DNA from: Jimgerdemannia flammicorona
Taxonomy: Eukaryota; Mucoromycota; Endogonomycetes; Endogonales; Endogonaceae
Direction: 5' to 3'
Length of the DNA: 13,728 nucleotides
Assembly (NCBI GenBank): GCA_003990745.1
Contig: RBNI01004618.1
Span: 1-13,728, forward strand
Both the position numbers and the translations under genes were made by a program. The notes beneath the pieces were generated by a model that saw only the letters and a program-made list of their open reading frames with translations, was not told where the DNA came from and did no database searches. This document shows, in pieces, positions 1-7,453 of this stretch (the stretch's first letter is position 1; each line of letters opens with the position of its first letter).

Positions 1-273
1 CGAGCGCGCCGCTTCACGGGTGTTGGCCGGGTCGAGGGTCGAGCGCGCCGCTTCACGGGTGTTGGCCGGGTCGAGGGTCGAGAGCGCCGCTTCACGGGTG
101 TTGGCCGGGTCGAGCGTCGAGCGTCCCGCTTCACGGTCGTTGGCCGGGTCGAGGGTCGAACGCGCCGCCTCACGAGAGTAGGCCGGGTCGAGGGTAGAGC
201 GCGCCGTTTCACGGGTTTTGGCCGGGTCGAGAGTAGAGCGCGCCGTTTCACGGGTGTAGGCCGGGTCGAGGGT
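1..273 (-). repeat. Seven tandem 39-bp (13-codon) repeats
   Basis: Units lie at 1-39, 40-78, 79-117, 118-156, 157-195, 196-234 and 235-273. The core on the plus strand is CGCTTCACGGGTGTTGGCC followed by GGGTCGAG. Divergence increases towards 273, so the outermost copies are the youngest. They lie in frame in the minus-strand protein and may continue beyond the window. Confidence 0.95.
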
Positions 274-1275
274 AGAGTGCGCTGTGTTGTTGGAACGGTC
301 GTAGATGGAGTCGGTGGTAGCGAAGGCTGCGTCGGGCCAACGAGCGTAGCCGGGGTCCAGGGGACGGTCGTACACGGAAGCCGTGGTGGAAAAGCCCTGT
401 GGTGGGTAGGTGTAACGGGGATCGGGGGGACGCGCATAACCGTTTGCCCGCTCATACGCGGCGTCCAAAGAGGGGAAGTCGTTGCGCGGGTAGAGGTAAC
501 CAGGGCTGTGGATGTAGATGGGTCGCACATTTCCATTTGTCCAGTCGTAGATGGGTCGCACATTTCCGTTTGTCCAATCGTAGATGGGTCGCACATTTCC
601 GTTTGTCCATCCGTATGAGGCATCCACGGAAGAGAAGGAGGGGTCGGGATTTGGCGACGCCCAGGGATTGTATGTTGGATTTAGTGTGTCGTGCGGTGAC
701 AAGGTGGATAAAAAGTAGTTGTAAGTGTTATCCGTGGTCAAGGTTGCCGAGTGCGGCGGCGGCTGATTGTACGCGCCGTCGTCCATAGAAATGAATGTCC
801 TGTTGTGCGGCGGCGGCCGATTGTACGCGCCGCCGTCCATAGTACTGAATGTCCTCGGCGAGCGCTCCTGGTCGTCTGGCGGAGGTCGGGTTGGGTATTC
901 GGCGGGCCGAGTCGGAACGGACTGATTGTAGGCGGCGTCGAAGGTGTAGAAGCCGGCTGAGGTGCGGTGAGGGGGCTTTGTGCGCAGACGGTGATTATAG
1001 GCGGCGTCCATGGCTGGCAAGGGGGAGGAGGGGGGGCCATTATGCGGTGGTGGTGGTCTGGAGAGTGGACGGTCGTGGGTGCCTTCCGAGGTGCTTGGGT
1101 AGGCCTTGGGATGTTCCTGTGGCGTGGCAAGAGGACGGCCGATGTCCAAAGTGGATGGCGCGGTGTTCTCGGCCGGGCGGGAGGAGCCGTTTGTGGGGGG
1201 GGGTTTTGATGTGGAGTTGCGAGAGTTGCGAGACTTCTTGGACGAGACGTCGCTGCCGACGTAGCGTGAGAACAT
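1..1275 (-). CDS. Multi-repeat Pro/Tyr/Arg-rich hypothetical protein, partial (C-terminus off the left edge)
   Basis: The frame is open from ATG at 1275 down to base 1, 425 codons without a stop. An in-frame stop (1312-1314) lies 13 codons upstream of the ATG, and the start context CACCATG is good. I do not recognise a family. The first ~85 residues (MFSRYVGSDVSSKKS...) are Ser/Pro-rich. The rest is a chain of repeats: degenerate DAAYN-x-PPP units (about 750-1020, with a near-perfect 54-bp pair at 754-861), three 33-bp units encoding WTNGNVRPIY-like 11-mers (514-612), and seven 39-bp units encoding STLDPANTREAAR-like 13-mers (1-273). No membrane segment or signal peptide is visible. It is probably a largely disordered, repeat-expanding protein. 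Base changes between 39-bp units give residue swaps (AYT, AKT, ANT, AND) but no stops or shifts, which argues for coding selection. Function unknown. A downstream intron beyond the edge cannot be excluded. Confidence 0.72.
   Translation of the reverse strand, partial: MFSRYVGSDVSSKKSRNSRNSTSKPPPTNGSSRPAENTAPSTLDIGRPLATPQEHPKAYPSTSEGTHDRPLSRPPPPHNGPPSSPLPAMDAAYNHRLRTKPPHRTSAGFYTFDAAYNQSVPTRPAEYPTRPPPDDQERSPRTFSTMDGGAYNRPPPHNRTFISMDDGAYNQPPPHSATLTTDNTYNYFLSTLSPHDTLNPTYNPWASPNPDPSFSSVDASYGWTNGNVRPIYDWTNGNVRPIYDWTNGNVRPIYIHSPGYLYPRNDFPSLDAAYERANGYARPPDPRYTYPPQGFSTTASVYDRPLDPGYARWPDAAFATTDSIYDRSNNTAHSTLDPAYTRETARSTLDPAKTRETARSTLDPAYSREAARSTLDPANDREAGRSTLDPANTREAALSTLDPANTREAARSTLDPANTREAARS
514..612 (-). 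repeat. Three tandem 33-bp (11-codon) repeats
   Basis: Near-identical units at 514-546, 547-579 and 580-612 (core GTAGATGGGTCGCACATTTC on the plus strand) encode three copies of an 11-mer containing WTNGNVRPIY in the minus-strand protein. Confidence 0.93.
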
Positions 1276-1456
1276 GGTGTGATGAGCAGGGTTGGCTGCT
1301 GGGTGCGAGTGTTATGTTCCAGCGATGATTCTGAGGCTCGACTCTCTCTGGACAAGATTGATAAAGTCGCAAGCACGAGTCGTGTTTGTTTTGACAGCCT
1401 CGGATGATCCATGGGCCTAATCGAGAAGGCTGCATTTGCTTGAATGAGACCAAGAC

Positions 1457-1462
1457 CACGTG
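1457..1462. promoter_or_regulatory. E-box CACGTG
   Basis: Palindromic CACGTG 182 bp upstream of the minus-strand ATG at 1275, a position suited to a bHLH site. A single hexamer can occur by chance; another lies at 2338-2343. Confidence 0.3.
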
Positions 1463-1593
1463 TAGTACTTCCTCTTCCGCCATGTGACGTCCGACAATCG
1501 AGCACCACTTGAGTTCAAGGAACAGCCATCCGCGCTCGTTGACCTGGCTGCATAGGGTCCGACTCTTTTGTTTAACCCTACACCTCGTCATTG

Positions 1594-1645
1594 CCCCCCA
1601 TTGCCCCCAATTACCCTCCCCAATTACCCCCACCTAATTGCCCCC
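1594..1645 (-). promoter_or_regulatory. G-quadruplex-prone tract with ATTGCCCCC repeats upstream of the left gene
   Basis: Six C-runs of 3-6 bases (G-runs on the minus strand, which is the sense strand of the gene starting at 1275) are separated mostly by short AATT/AT/T spacers. This fits an intramolecular G4 motif. The tract lies about 320-370 bp upstream of that ATG. A regulatory role is inferred from position only. Confidence 0.45.
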
Positions 1646-2826
1646 TCGATCTTCCGTGTTTGTGCCGTATTCCCAAACGGTTTCGCGTGCATGTGGGTTG
1701 CACGGTCGCACGGCATGGTTCACTCTGGCTGGCCTAATTTTTTGGTGATTGACTGCATTGCCTCAGTCGATTTCCCGTTCCGACTTGGTCACGGTTTTTT
1801 CTTGCAAACATACACATGTATGCAGAGATGCAGGCAAACAGAATGGGCTAGGATCGTCCCGCGACCCTTCTGCCACTTCGGAGAAACGGAAGGGTCCATT
1901 TGTGGGCGTGATCGACCCGTCGGCATGTAATTATATACTTAAAATACCAACGCCAACAATGACTGGGATGAGTATTGTTGAGACCATTGTTGGGCGTGTG
2001 AATTTATTAGGCCCGGAAATTATTATTTGAGTTATGGTCGAACCATGTTCTAAAACCAAATCTCCTGAGAACGCGGCAGGAACAGGGGAAAGATGGACAG
2101 ATTACGGTAACCAAAAGCCAACAAACTGTCGCATACGCCACCTAATAGGGGAAAAAATTAAATCCGGTATCAAGGCGCCGAACGCTAACGCAGAGGAACA
2201 ATAGGGCAAAAAAAAGTAAGACGAATAGGGTTGGCCCATGTCTAACATCGAACGTTCCCAAAAATAAAACGTAATGAGCGATGCCTATTATTAGTTAACA
2301 TTATTCGAGCCTGGAATGTAATCATTTGGGCGTAGTGCACGTGTCAGTCAGTCTGTCTGCCACACAACGTCATAGGCGAAATGACGAAGCGTGCTGTTTC
2401 CCTGGCCGGCTGGTCTCGCCTTGGGGAGCCAAATCGAGAAAGTTCGGCTGCCGAATCGAGGTGCTCGTGGTTTCACGTTTTTTATCCGCCCGCAAACCCG
2501 TTCATTGGAAATAAAATGCCTAACTCCATATGATGCTGACTTATCCCCCACACAATTCTCCATAAGGATTTTTGGACCGGATTCCGTGTGAATTTTCTTT
2601 TTCTTTCTTTTTTGCCCCATCTGGAGCCATTTGACATCCACATCTACGACATCTCACTCTGCATCCGCATCAAGGACATCTCCCATCTATATCCGTGACA
2701 TTATAGCCATATACATTAGAACGCTAACATAAATTCAGAATTAAGGATGTTGCCGAAAATCGCTATATTAAATTTTTCATGACCCAACCTTTTTTGTAAA
2801 GGCACTTCCACCTTGTTATATTTGTA
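1646..2826. other. Long spacer, no supported gene
   Basis: AT-rich DNA with only short ORFs that lack plausible composition, splice partners or start context. It contains an E-box (2338-2343), a 13-bp palindrome TTCGGCTGCCGAA near 2442, a pyrimidine tract near 2593-2613, and a cluster of CATCT/CATCC words at 2631-2702 that recurs at 3775-3893. Confidence 0.6.
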
Positions 2827-3174
2827 CTAACAGTTGTGGAGAAACCCTGGACAGTGTTGTCTCCAGATAGCTTTCTGTGCCATATTTGTTGAATGAACTA
2901 GATAAACTGTGGTGTGATCTCTTTCTAAAAGTAATTGTGAATTCGGTACAGACATGACGGATATGTAGCCAATATCTTCCCATTTTGAGGATCGTTGTTG
3001 GAGAGCAAACTTTGTAAAGAGCGCCGATCCATCGTTGGCTCGTTCGCTGAACCAGAGAAAATTCACAATAACGAGTGGATCACTTTTTCCTCAATATTTG
3101 GATCGAAAGTGATGCGTGGGTAATATGCCCTGCGGCGAGACCACGGATGATCCGTTCGTCAGGTGGGGTTTTAT
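2827..3174 (-). pseudogene. Decayed coding remnant with one in-frame stop
   Basis: The minus-strand frame is open from 3174 to the TAG at 2827-2829 except for a TGA at 3091-3093. Downstream of that stop, 87 codons read as ordinary globular protein (for example DPLVIVNFLWFSERANDG, then SSKWEDIGYISVM). Upstream there are 27 codons, ending HHFRSKY before the TGA. A single G-to-A change of a Trp codon would explain the stop, which resembles the C:G-to-T:A decay of fungal RIP. No ATG starts the frame, so it would be an internal exon or a truncated copy. An alternative start at ATG 3180 gives only a 32-residue frame. I cannot name the family. It may be a transposon or gene relic, or a chance frame. 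Confidence 0.3.
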
Positions 3175-3304
3175 TCATTTTGATTTAGAGTCTACTAATG
3201 GAGTTGTAGTTTTCGCTTTGCCAACCCAACTCCACCAAACTACTTAGCCCCGTTGGTAAGGTGTGCCTCCTTTGTCTCTACATCATCCGGCTTGCTTGAC
3301 AACG

Positions 3305-3424
3305 ATGGCGCAAGCTGCTCGATTCGACAGCGGGTTGCGCGAAGTCATCAACAACCTCTCACTACTGGACGTGAAGATCAGCAAGCCTCTGCAGAAGCCT
3401 GGGGAGAAGAGCTATATGAGCTTA
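3305..3424 (+). pseudogene. Orphan first-exon-like fragment (40 codons plus splice donor)
   Basis: ATG at 3305 (context ACGATGGCG) opens 40 codons with a convincing amphipathic sequence, MAQAARFDSGLREVINNLSL followed by LDVKISKPLQKPGEKSYMSL. It ends exactly at a phase-0 GTACGT donor at 3425. Without splicing the frame stops at 3476-3478 (57 aa). Within the next ~600 bp I find no acceptor leading into coding-like sequence, so this looks like the 5' exon of a gene that has lost its remainder, or a partial duplicate. A real gene with a distant second exon remains possible. Family not recognised. Confidence 0.35.
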
Positions 3425-4682
3425 GTACGTGCCTGTCGTGAAGAAGGTCATGGAGGTCAGTGCAATTTGAGAGTCTGAAGTGCCGCAATGCGTGATTTGT
3501 TTTGGTGGCCTCTTTACTGGATGGAAAATAATCTGCTTTGTCATGATGCACTAGATGTTGTCATCGCCGTTCTGTATTTGGTCGTTGTTCATCGTTCGTT
3601 CTGGACTCAGTTGTCGTTCATCCATCATCCATCGTTCATTGTTCATCATCTGTCATCCATCCTCCAAGTAAACTAACTTTAGTAGTAAATATATTGTTAT
3701 TTTATAATAATAAAAAGAGAATTAAGATACATCTATAGGCGAGCTGAATTTGGAGACACATGCATCGAAAAATATTAACATCCACACCCCTACGCATCTA
3801 GGAACATCTGCATCGGGACATAGGGACATCCTGGCGTCTTGGACATCTACGACATCTGAACATCTGCACCCCAGATGTCCATGATTCTCCATCCCACTGT
3901 ATGGGAACCATGTCAATGGTAGGGCACAAGACGGAGATGGGCCTCTATCCGTGTCCGAATGTATGATATCGACGAATATCCCAAGGCCTAAACCACGAGA
4001 CGATGCAGACGAAGGAAATTATTGCGCGAGACGGTGTTTTTCGTAATTCTAGTTAATGAATACAAACCGTGCCGGAGGTGGACTACCCTAACGCAATTTG
4101 CAGGCGCGTTAGCTGAATCCGCACGTCGCCACACCATCACTCATTTCAACAATAATAAAAATAATAACAACAACGGCGGTGACAATAATAATAAATAAAA
4201 TAAATAAAATGATCCACCCTACGCCGCCCCACCATCCTTGGCCTTGGGCCTCCGATTATGCTAACGCTGATGCTGATATATGATGCGTTTGTAATATTTA
4301 CCCAGCAAATGATAATAATTTGTATTTTAACTGATTGGTGAAGGAAACTGAAGAAAAACAATTAATAAAAACATAGCACAAGTGAATCATATGATCCTTT
4401 GAGAAAGGGACCCCATGACTAAGATTTCCCCGCGTCATTTCTTAATAGTTCGGTTATATGAAATGGCGACGTCTGTGTTTCGTGCCTTAAAATTGCCCAA
4501 AAGGGCGGACGTATAATGAGAAAAGCTAGACAAATACTCATATTACGGAATCAATAGCACCAACTAAATAGCTATTTCGGTTTCCGGTGCTGGATTTCTT
4601 ACTAATATTTGCTGTGTGCACCGGGTGGGAGTAATTGGGCGAAAATATATCATTGGGCTCGACACCAAATTAAAATAAAATA
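3425..4682. other. Spacer, AT-rich, simple-sequence patches
   Basis: Holds CATCC/GTTCATC repeats (about 3588-3664), an ACATCT-word cluster (3775-3893) sharing a 15-mer with 2640-2654, and an AAT/AAC/AAATA-rich stretch (4149-4210). No ORF here has coding character. Confidence 0.6.
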
Positions 4683-4684
4683 TA

Positions 4685-4702
4685 ATGATGATGGTGATGA
4701 TG

Positions 4703-4734
<32 letters not shown>

Positions 4735-4739
4735 GATAG

Positions 4740-4794
<55 letters not shown>

Positions 4795-4862
4795 GATGAT
4801 GATGATGACGATGACGATGATGATAATGATATGTAATAATCATCATAATAATCATAATAATC

Positions 4863-4894
<32 letters not shown>
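4685..4894 (+). repeat. Compound microsatellite: (GAT)n then (AAT)n
   Basis: About 148 bp of nearly pure GAT trinucleotide (4685-4832) with GGT, AGT and GAC interruptions passes into AAT/CATAAT units (4833-4894). Long poly-Asp, poly-Met, poly-His and poly-Ser frames across it are artefacts of the repeat. Confidence 0.97.
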
Positions 4895-5592
4895 TTAACC
4901 TGAGCAATCGTAGTAAGCGTGTATACAGAGGTGTGAATTATAAATTGTTATGCCGCAAGGCCGCAACACTATACTTTCTTATTATGAATTCGTACCCACC
5001 CCTCAAGCACTTTTCGGATTCCGTAATAAAAGAAGTAAAGGGGGCTTGAATATAATCCTCGGCAATACAAAAGAGCGATTAACAGCGACCGGGTCTTAGG
5101 TTATGGGAAACGGAAAACTTTTAATCAATTCGAAATGTATTCCTCATTTCTTTTACCCCAGGTCGCGCCTATCGCGCTAGAGTTCCCCGGGCGCGTTAGC
5201 TGATCGTAAGTTCCTCCCGCGGGAGCTCTTTCTCATCCACCTCTTTCCACTCGAATTTCTCTTTCCTTTCGCATAGAAAAACACCCGATCACCGTGTTGA
5301 TTTTAACTTTGATCACTTCTGTAAGCCAAACGCTCGGCGTAAAGAGCATACGCGAGTTTGGAGAATAGTTTGAAGGTTCGCCTTTGTCAGAGCTTATCTC
5401 TATGAGAAATTGTTCCTCGCCTGTCTGCCATTATCAACCCCAATAATAGACATTAATTTGGTAGTCGATAGAATAGTGATAGTGTTCTACTGATCAGAGG
5501 AAAGATATACTCATTTTACCTCACCACCTCCAGTTCGCCTCCACGTTTAACCAATAATCAACGCACCTCAATAAACGCACAACACAGCAAAA
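4895..5592 (+). other. Spacer and probable promoter of the secreted protein gene
   Basis: No gene seen. The proximal part has a CT-rich tract (5218-5275), a weak TATA-like AGATATACTC near 5504 and a C/A-rich leader ending in CACAGCAAAAATGGGC, typical of a fungal 5' UTR. Confidence 0.45.
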
Positions 5593-6051
5593 ATGGGCAA
5601 CCAATCCACCACCACCTTCCTTCTCTTCACCCTCGCTACGCAGGCCTTCCTCGCCCACCTCAGCGGCGCCAACCCCACCTCCAACCACATCAGTAAACCC
5701 CAGAAGCGCGATATTGTCGACCGCAGCTATGGCTGTAATGACTTGGGTTCTTGCGGCTTTACGCCTGGCTATGACTGCAAGAATTTGGAAGCCTGTCGGT
5801 TCCCCCACCGCTGTGTGGCGACCAACATGTGCCAAGATTGCGACACCGCGCACTGTGTAAATAAGGACGTCTGCTGTAATGCCGATGCGCAAAAGAGTTT
5901 CGTCAATGTCGTTTTATTGGGGGTGTTGGTTGAGGGTGGGAGGTTGGCGTTGTACATTGGAACAAGGCGTTGGAAGATTGGGAGGTGAAGGCAAATATGT
6001 AATTACAACCACGGCAATAAACACAAGTGCGTCAAGAGCAAGCGCAAATGA
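5593..6051 (+). CDS. Small secreted cysteine-rich protein (two-exon model, 118 aa, 12 Cys)
   Basis: ATG 5593 follows an A-rich leader. Residues 1-25 form a signal peptide (hydrophobic TFLLFTLATQAFLAHL, cleavage near SGA). A spacer then ends in KR at 38-39, a likely Kex2 site. The mature part carries Cys at 48, 54, 62, 68, 74, 80, 83, 88, 94 and 95. Read straight through, the frame ends at 5988 (131 aa) with a hydrophobic, non-fungal-looking tail. Joining 5593-5888 to 5991-6051 keeps the frame and adds a C-ending-codon tail (NYNHGNKHKCVKSKRK) with Cys 102 and 112, giving an even 12 cysteines. The 102-bp gap would be a GC-AG intron (GCAAAA...GTGAAG). A canonical GT donor at 5876 also fits an acceptor at 5990 but leads to a different, poorer tail. 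It is probably an extracellular effector-like or antimicrobial-type peptide; the role is inferred from architecture and no family is recognised. Confidence 0.7.
5889..5990 (+). other. Frame-preserving 102-bp segment in the secreted protein gene (possible GC-AG intron)
   Basis: A G-rich segment bounded by GCAAA at both ends (5889-5893 and 5991-5995). Its removal joins a C-rich exon to a basic C-terminal tail in frame. It lacks a clear branch site and a pyrimidine tract, so it may be a non-canonical intron or a small insertion with a 5-bp target duplication. Confidence 0.45.
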
Positions 6052-6638
6052 ATTACATGACAACCATTTCTCCGGAGTCGACAATATACGCCAAGTACAA
6101 TCGGTGTTGTATAGTTATGTCATCAACGGGGGACTGATCCTATCAAGGAAGAGGAATTTGGGAGCGCTTGGATGAGAGGCGAGTCCTTTAACGCGCAATC
6201 GCACGTACGACGGGGTATGTAACGCAAGCTCATATTTCGCATATGGCGCTGAAGGCGTCTTAATCCGATTCTTGTTTACCCCCAAGCTCTGCCATTCATG
6301 TATCTTCAAGACAAAGCTTTTATCATCAGTGCTAACGTCCGAGCACATACTTGGACTTAATCAAGCCGTGTTCCCACACTTGCTGCGGCTGCGCCTCGTG
6401 ATACCGGAATTGGCTGTATCGTTACACGCACCAAAAATTGGAGCTGCCTAATGCACACCTAACTTTTGCGAGGGATTTAGGGGATATTTTGAATAACTGG
6501 ACCAAAAAGGAAGAACGACAACTGTCTCAGATGCGAGAGTATTCCATCTGTAATTCATTCCACATTATACGAGTCAAACCCAACGCTTTCAGGTTTTTGT
6601 CTGCTACGACAACTCTCGGCTACGCCACTTCTCGGTTA

Positions 6639-6675
<37 letters not shown>

Positions 6676-6966
6676 TTGATCCGTGATACAGAGGATACCT
6701 CATATTCAACATTTCGTAATGCCCCTGATATGACTGCAAATAAATGGATTACGTCAAATCGCTCAGCCTCATTTTCTCATTCAAGAAAATTGTAGAGAGA
6801 CGATCACCTTGGATCCTGGGCATAAGCTTAGCGTACACTGCTCATAAGGTAATAAACCAATTGATGCCAAGCGTTGTAAGTGAAAGAAGGAAGGGTGAAC
6901 GAAATGCAGTCATAAGGTTTCAAACTTTATATAGCATCGAAGCCGCAGCCAGGTACGGTGGCGGCT
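6052..6966. other. Spacer with poly-A tract, no supported gene
   Basis: Short ORFs on both strands (for example minus 6115-6348 and plus 6438-6686) lack supporting features. A run of 34 A lies at 6640-6673, a CRE-like TTACGTCA at 6749-6756, and a TATATA at about 6929. Nothing else is recognisable. Confidence 0.5.
6640..6673 (+). repeat. Poly-A run (34 A)
   Basis: An uninterrupted run of 34 A between CGGTTAC and TGTTGATCC. It could be the tail of a retroposed sequence, but no target-site duplication or element body is recognisable. Confidence 0.95.
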
Positions 6967-7345
6967 AAGCGTGGAATAGGATCGCAGCCGGCAGCCAATG
7001 GGACGGTGGCGGCTGATAGGCCAATGGGGCGGTGGCGGCAGCTAGCAATGCTAGCCAATGGAATGGTGGCGGCAGCTATCCAATTAAGCGTGGAATAGGA
7101 TCGCAGCCGGCAGCCAATGGAACGGTGGCGGCTGCTAGGCCAATGGGGCGGTAGCGGCAGCTAGCCAATGCTAGCCAATGGAATGGTGGCGGCAGCTATC
7201 CAATTAAGCGTGGAATAGGATCGCAGCCGGCAGCCAATGGAACGGTGGCGGCAGCTAAAGCCAATGGAACAGTGGCGGCCGCTAAAGCCAATGGAACAGT
7301 GGCGGCCGCTAAAGCCAATGGAACACTGGCGGCTGCTAGAACAAT
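6967..7345 (+). repeat. Nested tandem repeats carrying 13 CCAAT boxes
   Basis: A ~25-27-bp unit, GCCAATGGAACGGTGGCGGC followed by AGCTA, recurs throughout. A higher-order unit of 119-120 bp beginning AAGCGTGGAATAGGATCGCA starts at 6967, 7086 and 7206. CCAAT begins at 6995, 7021, 7055, 7080, 7114, 7140, 7165, 7175, 7200, 7234, 7261, 7288 and 7315, all on the plus strand, mostly 25-27 or 34 bp apart. CCAAT is the binding site of the Hap/NF-Y (CBF) complex, and the array lies directly upstream of the TATA box of the gene at 7454. Confidence 0.93.
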
Positions 7346-7352
7346 TGAGGAG

Positions 7353-7382
7353 TTACGTCATCACCTCAATTCAATATAAATA
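7353..7382 (+). promoter_or_regulatory. CRE-like site plus TATA box
   Basis: TTACGTCA (7353-7360, a bZIP/ATF-CREB type site) is followed 14 bp later by TATAAATA (7375-7382). The ATG is 72 bp beyond the TATA box, leaving a leader of roughly 40 nt. Together with the CCAAT array this forms a complete core promoter. Confidence 0.75.
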
Positions 7383-7453
7383 CACCCGCACCCACCCCAT
7401 TACCCTTTATCCCGTAACGCCGTTACTCCGTTACCACATATCTTCGACCAAAA

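Noticed and set aside
1..273. CRISPR-like array
   Set aside because: The 39-bp units are contiguous with no unique spacers, and they encode an in-frame peptide repeat.
738..1633. Minus-strand ORFs of 256 and 197 aa
   Set aside because: They overlap the in-frame repeat-protein ORF (1-1275) in other frames; their Pro/Arg-rich composition is a frame shadow, and they stop while the correct frame stays open.
1568..2030. Two overlapping plus-strand ORFs (120 and 93 aa)
   Set aside because: Neither has a coding-like composition, a good start context or splice partners; they span the C-run tract and AT-rich DNA.
4609..4907. Poly-Asp, poly-Met, poly-His and poly-Ser ORFs
   Set aside because: Pure translation of the GAT/AAT microsatellite.
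5876..5990. Canonical GT-AG intron in the secreted protein gene
   Set aside because: GTAATG at 5876 and AG at 5990 would rebuild Cys95 but lead into a Thr/Ala/Ser-rich frame without cysteines, less consistent than the basic C-containing tail. Kept as an alternative only.
6115..6348. Minus-strand 77-aa ORF with ATG
   Set aside because: Readable sequence, but no domain, promoter or splice context; not separable from chance.
6744..6968. Plus-strand 74-aa ORF
   Set aside because: Runs into the CCAAT repeat array and ends there; probably upstream non-coding DNA.
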